Positions 35,637 to 44,946 are shown, counted from the stretch's first letter. The stretch: DNA of 64,000 nucleotides from JBHELB01 sp041859045 (GCA_041859045.1 JBHELB010000057.1:62001-126000); one strand, 5' to 3'. The notes: a model not told the origin generated them from the letters alone. A program made the numbers and translations.

Positions 35637-36073
35637 CCCTCAATCACTTTCTTGCACAACTCGTTGAGCATTTTCCCATCGGCCAGATCGCCGAGTTCTT
35701 TTTTGAGCGCCCCGGTGAGTTTACCCGGGTGATTCAGTTCCGGATGCTCGCCCAGGAAGGCGCGAATCCGGGCCTCCAGCGCCTCCGCGGACAGTTGCTG
35801 CGGCAGGAATTCCTCGAGCACGGCAATTTCACTCTCGACCGCCGCGACCTCAGCGTCGCGTCCGAGACCTCGGTAGACTTCCATGCTCTGCTGGCGTTTC
35901 TTAACCTCGGCCCGGAGCACCGCGATGCTCTCCTCGTCCGAAGGCTCCTTTCCGGTTTCCTTTTCCTTTACCAACAGCGCCCCTTTGGCCAGCCGGAGAC
36001 ACTCCAGGCGCGTCTGCGCCTTGGCCTTCATGGCTTCCTTCATTGCGTCCTGAATTCGCTGTGCAATACTCAT
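35633..36073 (-). CDS. GatB/YqeY-family protein
   Basis: A 146-residue protein of the YqeY family, which resembles the tail domain of GatB and is thought to touch tRNA. The opening IAQRIQDAMKEAMKAKAQTRLECLRLAKGALL and the end LTGALKKELGDLADGKMLNELCKKVIEG fit the family along its length. ATG 36073 has GGAGGCGAC upstream; the 60-residue extension is not supported. It is upstream of and coupled to the sugar-binding protein. Confidence 0.88.
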   Translation of the reverse strand: MSIAQRIQDAMKEAMKAKAQTRLECLRLAKGALLVKEKETGKEPSDEESIAVLRAEVKKRQQSMEVYRGLGRDAEVAAVESEIAVLEEFLPQQLSAEALEARIRAFLGEHPELNHPGKLTGALKKELGDLADGKMLNELCKKVIEG

Positions 36074-36221
36074 GTCGCCTCCTTCAAACGTACTGACAAC
36101 ACTGTAGTAATCGTGAACCGGAAAAGCAATCCAGGAAATCGTCTGCAAGGGGTTGTCTCTAGGCTTGAGTCGGATCGCATTCGGCCAGGCTTCGTCCCGT
36201 CGCGGTGCATGACAACGACGC

Positions 36222-36251
36222 GGCCCCGGAGAACATTTGCTCTCCGGGGCC
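36222..36251 (-). terminator. 11-bp GC hairpin after the GH89-like genes
   Basis: GGCCCCGGAGA (36222-36232) and TCTCCGGGGCC (36241-36251) are exact complements with an 8-nt loop, 29 nt past the stop of the 36280 gene on the minus strand. No T-run follows on either strand. Confidence 0.55.
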
Positions 36252-36279
36252 ATGTCGCTAGACGCAGTGAATCCCTTGT

Positions 36280-39063
36280 TTACGGACGCGCAAGAAGCAT
36301 GACGGCATCGGCGGTTGTGTTCGCGGAGGTCGCGTCGGTCAACACGACGGAGCCGGTCTCGTCGATGTCGTAAACCCCCAGACTACGCCACGCGCGAAGG
36401 TCCTTGGTGAAATCGACGGGGGCGGGCCGGTGAATGCCATCCTTGGCGTACACGGTGTAAGCCTGGTCCGTCGCGTGATCTTTGTTCGGGTCGTCGCACA
36501 CCCAGACGCTCACTTCGTAACGTCCTGGCTTAATCCCCGTGAACTTCCATCGGAACGTCTCGCTCCCATTGCCCTTCGGTTTAAAGAACTGTGCGACGCA
36601 GAAGCTGTGCGGAATAGCGCCATAGTACCAGCCGCCGGTGCGCTCGATGTTCTTCCCGTTGGGATCAATGACGATCGCCCCTTCCGGCGCCTCGAACGGA
36701 CGCATTTCACTCAGCACGAACTGGTCGATATAGGGCCGGAAGGCCGCGACCGCATCGACGGCCTCGCGCACGGCCTCGATCGTCGTGCCGGAATACCGCT
36801 GTTCCGCGGGGATAGCGATGTCTTCTTCGAGCCAGCGCGTCTTGATGGCGTCGAGTTGCGGGGCGATATCTTCGGCCGTGAACGTCTTGATCCCCTCTTT
36901 CGCCCGGCGCTCGAGTTCGCTCAGGTACACTTCCGTGCGGGGCGCGTAGAACCAGTGCATTTGCTCGTAACAGTCGTTGGACGAGTAGAGCCAATTGATC
37001 ATGTGCTGCTTCATGCACCAGGCCATGGCGGGATTCGCCCCGGGAACCGCCAGCGCCGCGTCGATCTGCGGCTGCAGGTAGTAGTCCGGGCGCGTGGATA
37101 GGATGTTCTCGATCTGGCGCATGCACACGCGGGCCATGTCGCCAGAACGGCGGGCACGGGCGGGATCGCCCGCCTGGTATGCGCGATACGCATCGAGCGT
37201 CGCCCAGTTGAATACGAGGCTCACATAGGCCTTGCTCCACTCGGTCATGTCTTCCATGTATAGCGGATTGTCTTGCTGCGTGGAACGGCACGCCAACGCC
37301 GCGCGCAGCGCGTTTTCCATCGTCGCGAGACGGGTCTTTTCCAGCGGCGAATGCGGCGGGAGCGGCTGACCGTGAGCGCCAGGAAACAACAGCCACTCTT
37401 GCGGCGCATGCACTTCGCCCACGCGCAGGTAGTTCGGAATGTGGTAGTAGGGCATGAAGTCTGAATGTACCGCCTTGACCCAGCTATCGAGCGCGCCCCG
37501 CATCTTCTTCGCGTCGTCCCGACCGTAGCGCCGCGCGGCGTATTTGTCGAGGTAATTCGCCAGAGTCACGCCTTCGGGATTCCATGCGAGATGCGAGGCG
37601 AAATCGAAGTAGAGCCGGTTGTGCCCCATCGTCTCGGGGACGTGGAACACGCCGCGACAGTTTTGGGCGGCGGGGTCTTTCGACAATTCCTGGAATCGGT
37701 CAAGCAAGTCCGGAAGCTCGCCGTGGGGATGGTTTTCGCCCTGGAACGACTCAAGCAGCGCCAAGGCCCACGGGTACCCGTAGAAATAGTCCGTTCGCTT
37801 GTAGAACGGCGGTTTGGCGGCGCCGAGGAAATCGACCAAGTCGTAGATGAGCGTCTTCTCTTTCGGCAGGGCCGTGACCACCGCCTTGACCCGTTCTGGG
37901 GTCCACACCGTGGGAGAAAACGAAAGCTCCCACGTGTCCCAAACGTAGTACTTCAGTTTCGGATCGAACTTCTGATGCGCGTCGAACAGTTTCCGCATCC
38001 CGTCGAGTTTGATCTGGAAGTCCTCTTCCGGGTCGTCGCTCATTCTCGCCTCGACAAACGGGATGCCGCCGAACCAGACATGGTCGTTGTGCCCATAAAC
38101 GGAGAGGTGGCTTTTCAGGGAAGGCCCGGCGAGTTCGAGTGACCGCGGGTCGCGCGGATCGAGCGTGGTCGAGCCGTAGTCGTTCTTCCCGTCGATAAAC
38201 TTGTACTCCGGGTGCGCCTCGCGGAACTCTTTCGACGTGTTGTACAGCCACGTAGCCGTGATGTGCTGAATGCCCCGTTGACGCGCCAACGCTTGGGAAT
38301 GCAGGGCAAGGTCGGTCATCACGTCCGACGGGTAGACATAGGCCCCGACCCAGCCCCCGAGGGTCGTCTTGTCGGGCTTCGGCGGCGCGGAATTGTCTTC
38401 TTTCTTGTCGCCGGGCTTCGCCGGGTCCACAAGTCCTCCCAAGCCGCGCATCGTCCAATTGAGTCTGGACTTCGCCATCCAATCCGCGATCCGCTCGTTG
38501 AATTCAATCGTGTTGAACAGCCCATGGAACTTGGCGAGTCCCCAACTTCCGGCCCTGCCCGAACTGCGCATGGGCCAGCGGGGAATTTCGCGGATGTTAA
38601 CGCCCTCGACCGGCAACTCCGGCAACTTCGACACGTGGTCGCCTTCCCAGAAAAAGCCCACGTCGCAGCAGGTTTCCAAGTAATGGTAGACCGCGTACAT
38701 CAAGCCGCGCGCGGTGGGCGAGGCAAAATGCAGACCATTCTTCCCTTCGCCCGTGACCGTGAAACCGTCCACGAGGCGGTCGGGATCGTCCGCGCCGGGC
38801 AACGACTCGAGCGCCTTCACTTCGCCGACTTCGAAGGTCACGACAACGCCCGCCGGACTCTTCGGCGCGCGGTCCGTCAGCGTGACCGGGACGATGCCCA
38901 TGGCCTGCACGTACTTGGCGAATTCCTCCGCGGCGCGCTGGGCCATCCATTCCTCGCACTTCGGTCGCACGACGGCCACGTTCTGCGGCAGCAGTGGATT
39001 GGCGAAGGCCGCCGAGAAACTTAACAAAGCAATCGCGAACAGTGTTCTTCCTACAGGACTCAT
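36280..39063 (-). CDS. Secreted GH89-like (NAGLU-type) enzyme, copy 1
   Basis: A 927-residue exported protein with a clear signal peptide (about 1-21). The fold order suits GH89 (alpha-N-acetylglucosaminidase): N-terminal alpha/beta domain, a barrel opening at ERIADWMAKSRLNW, an all-helical domain with the YAARRYGRDDAKKM segment. Two glutamates match the catalytic pair of human NAGLU (E316/E446): E338 in GGIPFVEARM and E477 in FHVPETMGHN. The last 110 residues (PGRYEVSVWVCDDP, then DAVMLLARP) are a golvesin-like beta domain, probably carbohydrate binding. DUF4838-like proteins share part of this pattern. GGAGGGGAG precedes the ATG. The specificity is unknown. Confidence 0.7.
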   Translation of the reverse strand: MSPVGRTLFAIALLSFSAAFANPLLPQNVAVVRPKCEEWMAQRAAEEFAKYVQAMGIVPVTLTDRAPKSPAGVVVTFEVGEVKALESLPGADDPDRLVDGFTVTGEGKNGLHFASPTARGLMYAVYHYLETCCDVGFFWEGDHVSKLPELPVEGVNIREIPRWPMRSSGRAGSWGLAKFHGLFNTIEFNERIADWMAKSRLNWTMRGLGGLVDPAKPGDKKEDNSAPPKPDKTTLGGWVGAYVYPSDVMTDLALHSQALARQRGIQHITATWLYNTSKEFREAHPEYKFIDGKNDYGSTTLDPRDPRSLELAGPSLKSHLSVYGHNDHVWFGGIPFVEARMSDDPEEDFQIKLDGMRKLFDAHQKFDPKLKYYVWDTWELSFSPTVWTPERVKAVVTALPKEKTLIYDLVDFLGAAKPPFYKRTDYFYGYPWALALLESFQGENHPHGELPDLLDRFQELSKDPAAQNCRGVFHVPETMGHNRLYFDFASHLAWNPEGVTLANYLDKYAARRYGRDDAKKMRGALDSWVKAVHSDFMPYYHIPNYLRVGEVHAPQEWLLFPGAHGQPLPPHSPLEKTRLATMENALRAALACRSTQQDNPLYMEDMTEWSKAYVSLVFNWATLDAYRAYQAGDPARARRSGDMARVCMRQIENILSTRPDYYLQPQIDAALAVPGANPAMAWCMKQHMINWLYSSNDCYEQMHWFYAPRTEVYLSELERRAKEGIKTFTAEDIAPQLDAIKTRWLEEDIAIPAEQRYSGTTIEAVREAVDAVAAFRPYIDQFVLSEMRPFEAPEGAIVIDPNGKNIERTGGWYYGAIPHSFCVAQFFKPKGNGSETFRWKFTGIKPGRYEVSVWVCDDPNKDHATDQAYTVYAKDGIHRPAPVDFTKDLRAWRSLGVYDIDETGSVVLTDATSANTTADAVMLLARP

Positions 39064-39108
39064 GGCTGAAAAACTCCCCTCCTGTGACCGTTTACCTCGC
39101 CAAGAAAT

Positions 39109-41802
39109 CTATCGCGCCGCGGGCAACAGCATGACCGCGTCGGCGGAGACGAACCCGGAAGCCCTGTCGCTCAGGACAAGCGTGCTCGAGGCGTCTAAGG
39201 GATACGCGCCGAGCGACTGCCATGTGCGTGGGTTCTTGCTGAAATCGACCACCGCCTCGTGAACACCGTCGCCGGCGTGTACGGTGTATCGTTGGTCGGA
39301 CGCGTGGTTCTTGCCTGGGTTCTCGGGAACCCAGACTTTTACCTCATACGTACCCGGCGCGGCGTTCGCAAGCTTCCATGTAAACAGACATTTGCCCTCG
39401 CCCTTCGCGGTCCAGTACATGATGTTGAAGTACGCGCTCGGCATGTATTGACATATCCATTCTCCTTCGCGGATGGTCGCCGCGCTGTTCGGATCGATGA
39501 GAATGGCGTTGGCGGGAACTTCATACGGCTTGAGCTCGGCCAGCAGGGAGGCGTCCACCAATGGCCGGATCGAACTCACCGTCCGCATCGCTTCTTGCAG
39601 GGCCTCGAGCGTAGTGCCCGCGCAGCGATCGGCGATCGGCACATTAATGTCTTCATTGAGCCAACGCTGTTCGATGGCGTCGAAGCGGTCCTTCACGTCG
39701 GTGTATTCAAAGATCTTGACGCCGTTGGCTACGCGTTGTTCCAACTCCGACAGATAGAGCTCCGTGCGCGGCATGTAGTACCAATGCATCTGCTCATAGC
39801 AGTCGTTCGTCGTGTAGAGCCAGTTCACGCAATGCTGCTTGATGTACCAGGCGTTGTACGGGTTCGCGCCAGGCACGCGCATCGCCTCGTCGATCTGCGG
39901 CTGCAGGTAATAATCGGGGCGCGTGGACAGAATGTTCTTTATCTGCTTCATGCAGGTCCGCGCTGCCGCGGCGGCCTCATGGGTGCGCTTCACATCGCCC
40001 GCTTTGAACGCTTTATAGGCTTCCAATAGTGCCCAGTTGAAGGTCAGTTCGACGTAGCCCTTGGTCCATTCCGTCATGTCCTCGACATAGAACGGATTGT
40101 CCTGCTGCGTTGCGCGGCAAGCCAGCCCGGCCTCGATGGCAGAGGCCATCTCGGCCAAGCGAGTCTTGTCCTTCATGCTATGCGGAGCGGCAGGCTCGCC
40201 TATCGGAGTCGGAAACACCGGCCAGTTGTACGCTACACGCGGTTCGCCCATCTTCGCGTAGTTTGCATTGTAATAATAGGGGACGAAGTCGGAGTGTATC
40301 GCCGAGACCCACGTTCCTAACGCCGCGCGCATGGCTGCCGCGTCCTCGCGTCCATACCGGCGTTTCGCAAAGGCATCAAGATAGTCCTCGAGCGTCACAT
40401 CGTCCGGGTTCCAGGCCAGCCGCGTTGTGAAATCGAAGTACAGCGTGTTGTGCCCGTTCGTCTCCGGCGCATGGAAAATCCCGCGGCAGTTCGAAGCAGC
40501 CGGGTCTTGCGAGACGGTTTGCAGGCGTTTCAAGACCGCGGGCATATCGCCGTGCAAAAAGCTTTCGCCCTGGAACGAGTGCAAAATAGCCACCGTGAAC
40601 GGCGCGCCGTACAGGTAGTTCGTCCACTCATAGACAGCCGGTTTGTGTTCCCCGACGAAATCGACCAGGTCATATATCAGCACATTGTCCTTCGGAATGG
40701 CGTGCGCCAATTCCTTGATGCGCTCCGGTGTCCACACCGTCGAAAGCGCCGTGATGTCCCACGTGTCCCACACATAGACCGTTTTCGGGTCGATGCGCTG
40801 AAGCGAGGCGAAGAGCTGCTTGAGCACGTCGATCTTGAGTCGCGCCGACTCCGCCGGCGAGTCCGCCATCGTCGATTCGACGAAGGGAATACCGCCTTGG
40901 TAGAAGTGACTGGTGCCGTATACGTCAAAACACGCGCGAAGAAGGCGCTCCTCGCGGGCCAGGTTCTCCGGCGTCCGCGGATAAAATGCGTCCAGCAGGT
41001 ACGTATACGCGATGCCGCGCTGCCCGCCGTATTTCATCTGCGCGAGATTGATCGCCGTCCGATCCTTCGCGAGAAAGTCGCGATCGCCCGGCCAGCCGCC
41101 GCTCACCGTGTTGGACGGCTGGGTGTCGTCAATGCCGAGGACCTCCTTGGCGGGCAAGCCCGCGGTCGCCGTCGAGGCCGTGAGCATCATGCTCGACAAA
41201 TTGATCTTGCGCTTCGCCATCCAGCCCATGATCTGCTGGCGGTGCTCCACGGTGCGGAACTGGTGGTTGAACTTGCGCAGGCCCCACGTGTTCGACAACG
41301 CGAAATTGCGAACCGGCCACCGAGGTATTTCGCGGATATTGACGCCCTCAACCGGCAGTTCCGTCAACTTCGACACGTGATCGCCTTCCCAGAAGAAGCC
41401 CACGTCGCAGCGGTTTTCCAGGTAATGGTAGACCGCGTACATCAAGCCGCGTGCAGACGGCGAAGCGAAATGCAGGCGATTCTTCCCTTCGCCCGTGACC
41501 GTGAAACCGTCCACGAGGCGGTCGGGATCGTCCGCGCCGGGCAACGACTCGAGCGCCTTCACTTCGCCGACCGCGAAGGTCACCACCACTCCAGCAGCAT
41601 CCTTCGGCGCACGGTCCGCCAGCGTGACCGGGACAATCCCCATGGCCTTCGCGTACTTGGCGAATTCCTCTGCCGCGTACTGCGCCATCCAGTCCTTACA
41701 CTCCGGACGCACCACCGTCACGTCTTGCGGCAACAACGGATTGGCCCAAGCGACGCTGGACAAAAGGATGGACAAAACGCAAAACAAGGCGCGCTTTTTC
41801 AC
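39109..41802 (-). CDS. Secreted GH89-like (NAGLU-type) enzyme, copy 2
   Basis: An 897-residue paralogue of the downstream gene, with the same signal peptide type, NPLLPQDVTVVRPEC opening, GH89-like catalytic region and golvesin-like end. The matching glutamates are E309 (GGIPFVESTM) and E447 (FHAPETNGHN). GTG 41802 is the start: GGGAG lies about 9 nt upstream and the signal peptide starts right there; the longer frame to 41967 adds 55 residues without signal character. Codons 38737-38829 and 41479-41571 of the two genes are identical over 93 nt. Likely cleaves a host or microbial glycan outside the cytoplasm. The first gene of the pair in transcription order, 45 nt before copy 1. Confidence 0.7.
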   Translation of the reverse strand: MKKRALFCVLSILLSSVAWANPLLPQDVTVVRPECKDWMAQYAAEEFAKYAKAMGIVPVTLADRAPKDAAGVVVTFAVGEVKALESLPGADDPDRLVDGFTVTGEGKNRLHFASPSARGLMYAVYHYLENRCDVGFFWEGDHVSKLTELPVEGVNIREIPRWPVRNFALSNTWGLRKFNHQFRTVEHRQQIMGWMAKRKINLSSMMLTASTATAGLPAKEVLGIDDTQPSNTVSGGWPGDRDFLAKDRTAINLAQMKYGGQRGIAYTYLLDAFYPRTPENLAREERLLRACFDVYGTSHFYQGGIPFVESTMADSPAESARLKIDVLKQLFASLQRIDPKTVYVWDTWDITALSTVWTPERIKELAHAIPKDNVLIYDLVDFVGEHKPAVYEWTNYLYGAPFTVAILHSFQGESFLHGDMPAVLKRLQTVSQDPAASNCRGIFHAPETNGHNTLYFDFTTRLAWNPDDVTLEDYLDAFAKRRYGREDAAAMRAALGTWVSAIHSDFVPYYYNANYAKMGEPRVAYNWPVFPTPIGEPAAPHSMKDKTRLAEMASAIEAGLACRATQQDNPFYVEDMTEWTKGYVELTFNWALLEAYKAFKAGDVKRTHEAAAAARTCMKQIKNILSTRPDYYLQPQIDEAMRVPGANPYNAWYIKQHCVNWLYTTNDCYEQMHWYYMPRTELYLSELEQRVANGVKIFEYTDVKDRFDAIEQRWLNEDINVPIADRCAGTTLEALQEAMRTVSSIRPLVDASLLAELKPYEVPANAILIDPNSAATIREGEWICQYMPSAYFNIMYWTAKGEGKCLFTWKLANAAPGTYEVKVWVPENPGKNHASDQRYTVHAGDGVHEAVVDFSKNPRTWQSLGAYPLDASSTLVLSDRASGFVSADAVMLLPAAR

Positions 41803-41976
41803 AGAAATTTCTCCCGATTTCGGACTGACGGCATGAGGAGTACAATGTATTTTGCGAGGGCTGAGCATACCAGTGAGGGCGGGCGACATCAAGAAAATTT
41901 CCGCGCATAAGGCATGATTTCCGCCAGGTGGAAATCTGGTTTTCGCCCCGGGACGGGCAAAACCCATCGGGATACC

Positions 41977-42492
41977 TTACACAGACGCGCCGAGGTCCCG
42001 CAACACGGCGTTTGTCGCAGCGACGATCTTCGAAACAAACTCAGACGGGTTCTCTTCGGTGATGCGTGCGCCCGGGCTCGAGATTCCGACGGCGGCGATC
42101 ACCTTACTCTGTGCATTCCGGAACGGCGCCGCCACGCAGCGCACGCCCTGCTCGAACTCGTCCCAGTCGGGCGCGTACCCGCGGGAGCGACAGCGCTCGA
42201 GGTCTTCCCGCAATTTCCCCACGGCGCAGATCGTCTTGGGCGTGAAACGGGTCAGCTCCGCCTGACTGAGCAGCTTCGTGGTGAGCCGGTAGCGTCCACT
42301 CGCCTTCTCCTGCGCCACGTATCCGGTCTTGCGTAGAGTTGGCAGTGCGCGATGGGCCGTGATCGGCGACAGACGCGTCTCCCCCGCCAATTCTACGATG
42401 CCCTTGCCGCCCGGATTTTCGGCGAGGCGCTCGATCAGGCGCAGCGCGAGTTTTGTCGCTGTTGTCCTCTTTGAGCGCCCGCCCGCAGTGTG
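41977..42492 (-). pseudogene. Degenerate IclR-family regulator
   Basis: The minus frame reads an IclR winged helix (LRLIERLAENPGGKGIVELA, then TRLSPITAHRALPTLRKTGYV, GRYRLTTKLL) and a short piece of the effector domain ending GISSPGARITEENPSE. Two defects show. There is no ATG, GTG or TTG between the in-frame TAA at 42493-42495 and residue 35 (first TTG is 42390); CTG 42444 is the only option near the true start. And about 85-90 residues of the effector domain are missing between LLSQAEL and RFTPKTICAVGKL, removing the ligand pocket. It probably once controlled the adjoining sugar genes. Confidence 0.65.
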
Positions 42493-42530
42493 TTACGCTC
42501 TGCGCGCGGTAACTCCGGAGGTCCTTTCTT

Positions 42531-43451
42531 ATGTCATCGCCGCGCGTACTGGTGATAGGCAGCGCGAATATCGATCTGGTGACTCGGGTCGCGCGCATTC
42601 CGCAGCCGGGCGAGACGTTGGCGGGGCGTTCGTTCGCGACTATCCTGGGCGGGAAAGGGGCGAATCAGGCGGTTGCGGCGGCGCGCCTGGGCGCGCAGAC
42701 GTGGTTTGCGGGATGCGTGGGGTGCGATACCTTCGGCGGCATGCAGGCTGCGGCGTTGGCGCAAGAGGGAATCGACCTCACATATCTCAAGCGTCACGCG
42801 AGCGAGCCGACCGGTACGGCATCCATTTTCGTGACCGACGACGGTCAAAACGCGATCGTCATTACATCGGCCGCCAATGCCTGTTTTCTACCTGCGGATG
42901 TTGAAGCGATCGGCGCGCTTTTTGAACAAGTGGACGCCGTGGTGCTGCAACTCGAGAGCCCGCTCGACACCGTGCAGCGCGCGCTTGAACTCGCCCGTGC
43001 CGTCGGGACGTTGTCCGTGCTCGATATTGGGGTCGCGCAAGACGTGAGTGATGCGCTGCTGCGCTGCGTGGATGTGGTGTCGCCAAACGAGAGTGAAGCC
43101 CGGGCCATGACGGGCGTTGAGATTCGGAATGTTGATGACGCGGCGCGTGCCGCCGCAGAATTGCGCAAACGCGGCTCCGAAACCGTCGTGCTGAAGTTAG
43201 GGGCTCTAGGGGCCTATTTTGCGGCGCCTGGCACAGCCGGACACGTTGCCGCCTTTCCGATTCAGCCTGTGGATACCACCGGCGCGGGAGACGCGTTCAC
43301 CGCCGCGTTGGCGATGGTATGGCGGTCAATGCCGCCGATGGAGGCGTTACGGTTCGCGAACGCCGCAGGGGCCTTGGCCGCGAGTCGGTCTGGTGCGCAG
43401 TGTGGCATGCCCGCGCGAGCCGATCTCGACGTTTTTCTCGAGAACGCATAG
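42531..43451 (+). CDS. rbsK: PfkB-family sugar kinase, ribokinase-like
   Basis: A 306-residue carbohydrate kinase. The two PfkB signatures are present: ILGGKGANQAVAAARLGAQTWFAG near the N-terminus and VDTTGAGDAFTAALAM near the C-terminus with the catalytic Asp. The overall spacing and VIGSANIDLVTRV opening are those of ribokinase, which makes ribose 5-phosphate, but adenosine or tagatose kinases share them. GGAGG lies before ATG 42531. The next gene, an epimerase, begins 10 nt after its stop with its own ribosome site overlapping that stop. The gene is divergent from the broken IclR gene. Confidence 0.85.
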   Translation: MSSPRVLVIGSANIDLVTRVARIPQPGETLAGRSFATILGGKGANQAVAAARLGAQTWFAGCVGCDTFGGMQAAALAQEGIDLTYLKRHASEPTGTASIFVTDDGQNAIVITSAANACFLPADVEAIGALFEQVDAVVLQLESPLDTVQRALELARAVGTLSVLDIGVAQDVSDALLRCVDVVSPNESEARAMTGVEIRNVDDAARAAAELRKRGSETVVLKLGALGAYFAAPGTAGHVAAFPIQPVDTTGAGDAFTAALAMVWRSMPPMEALRFANAAGALAASRSGAQCGMPARADLDVFLENA

Positions 43452-43461
43452 GAGGTCTTTT

Positions 43462-44148
43462 TTGAGCACGTTGAGCTATGGAGCGGCGGTGATGGGAGCG
43501 GACCTTGGCCGTTTGGCCGAGCAGTTTGCGGAACTCGAAGCGGCCGGTTGCAACGAACTGCACTTCGACATCATGGACGGCGATTTTTCGCCGAATCTGA
43601 CTCTTGGTCCGGACTTCATCACGATGGCCAAGAAGGCCTGCGGTTTGCCTTGCACGGCACACCTCATGGTCGAGCGTCCGGAGCGCTATATCGATCGGTT
43701 TGCCGCAGCGGGCGCAGACACGATCACGCTTCATCTCGAAGGCAACGTACACGTTCGGCGGGCATTGGACCAAGTGCGTTCGACGGGGGCCTCCGCGGGG
43801 ATCGCGTTGAATCCCGCCACGCCGTTGACCAAGCTGGACTATATTCTGGATCAGGTGGAGCGGGTGCTCGTGATGACGGTCGATCCGGGATACGTGGGGC
43901 AGGCGTTGATCTCGACGGCATTCGAACGGGTGAGAATACTTCGACAGAATCTATTGCATCGCGAGCTGTCTGTGGCGATCGAAGTGGAGGGCAATATCGA
44001 CGTGCCTAATGCGGCGACATTGGCCAACATGGGGGCGAGGCACTTCGTGTTAGGTTCCGCGAGCATCTTCAAAGGCGGAGCGATATCGCCGAGTCAAGCC
44101 CTGGATACTTTCCGCCGCGCCGTGAACGACGCCCGTCATCTCGTCTAG
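43462..44148 (+). CDS. rpe: Ribulose-phosphate 3-epimerase-like protein
   Basis: A 228-residue TIM-barrel epimerase. ELHFDIMDGDFSPNLTLGPDF supplies His and Asp metal ligands, TAHLMVERPERYI another His, MTVDPGYVGQALI the phosphate region, and RHFVLGSASIFKG the terminal phosphate site. Two points differ from typical Rpe: the opening SxLSAD is AAVMGAD, and the fourth ligand motif DGGI reads EGNI (Glu for Asp). It may prefer another ketose phosphate such as allulose 6-phosphate. The TTG start has GGAGG 7 nt upstream that overlaps the previous stop, indicating coupling to the kinase gene. Confidence 0.8.
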   Translation: MSTLSYGAAVMGADLGRLAEQFAELEAAGCNELHFDIMDGDFSPNLTLGPDFITMAKKACGLPCTAHLMVERPERYIDRFAAAGADTITLHLEGNVHVRRALDQVRSTGASAGIALNPATPLTKLDYILDQVERVLVMTVDPGYVGQALISTAFERVRILRQNLLHRELSVAIEVEGNIDVPNAATLANMGARHFVLGSASIFKGGAISPSQALDTFRRAVNDARHLV

Positions 44149-44164
44149 ATATCCCGCGCTTGCG

Positions 44165-44845
44165 TTATGACCGCCGCTGACCGTGCGCGGCCGCGGCCGA
44201 CTGCCTTCGCAAAAACTCGCGCGCGGCCATGCTCGCCTGCGTGACCATCGTGGCGGCGTTCTCCGTTTGCTCGAGGATATCCGCGATGAGATGCAAGGCG
44301 CGCTCATTGCCGTCCACCTGCAAGCCCAGCAACTCGGCGGACGCATAGAGCGCTTGCAGCGCGTTGTTTACTCGATGCGACAGCCCCGCGATTTCCTCTA
44401 GGATCGTTTCTGAATCGGAATTGAGCCCGGCCCGCGCCAACGCCGTCACTTCATGCTCGAGCGCGCTGATCCGCAACGTCGCTCTTACCCACGTTCGCAG
44501 TGCGGTTTCGTCGAGCGGCTTTGTGAGATAGCCATCCGCTCCCGCTCGAAGCCCTTCTTGAATACTATCGTCATCCACGCACACCGCCGAGAGCAGAACG
44601 ATGGGGATGTGCTCCGTTTCAGGGTGGTTTCGCAGGAAGCGGCACACATCGATGCCGTTCACATCGGGCATTGAGACATCCAGTAGAATCAGGTCAAAGT
44701 TGGGATTCGATACAGCCAAGTCTTGCGCCGCCCGTCCCGACGTCGCGGCGATGAGTTCATAGTCCTCGCGTCCCAGCATCGCCCGCAGCACACTGAGATT
44801 CACCGGGTTGTCGTCGACCAGCAAGATACGCTTTGGCGCCGCCAT
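44165..44845 (-). CDS. Response regulator receiver fused to a DHp-like domain
   Basis: A 226-residue protein. Residues 5-125 are a full receiver domain (ILLVDDNPVNL acid pair, LILLDVSMPD phospho-acceptor, LLSA threonine-site and LTKP lysine). After a linker helix, residues about 150-215 have IAGLSHRVNNALQALYASAELL, resembling the phospho-histidine (DHp) helix of sensor kinases (SH-x-x-N-N), but there is no ATP-binding domain. It could relay phosphate from the receiver to histidine, or be a kinase remnant. AGGAGA lies before ATG 44845. It converges with rpe. Confidence 0.8.
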   Translation of the reverse strand: MAAPKRILLVDDNPVNLSVLRAMLGREDYELIAATSGRAAQDLAVSNPNFDLILLDVSMPDVNGIDVCRFLRNHPETEHIPIVLLSAVCVDDDSIQEGLRAGADGYLTKPLDETALRTWVRATLRISALEHEVTALARAGLNSDSETILEEIAGLSHRVNNALQALYASAELLGLQVDGNERALHLIADILEQTENAATMVTQASMAAREFLRRQSAAAAHGQRRS

Positions 44846-44946
44846 GCGGTTCTCCTCTGTTCGGATCTGCCCAGATGCCCTGCACCAGTATAACAAAGCG
44901 TTAGAAAAAAGTCCGCTGGCTCATCAACAACATGCCCGATAATGCC

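Noticed and set aside
40450..41910. 486-residue plus-strand frame opposite the second GH89-like gene
   Set aside because: Shadow of the minus-strand gene; no motifs, and the coding signal belongs to the signal-peptide-bearing frame.
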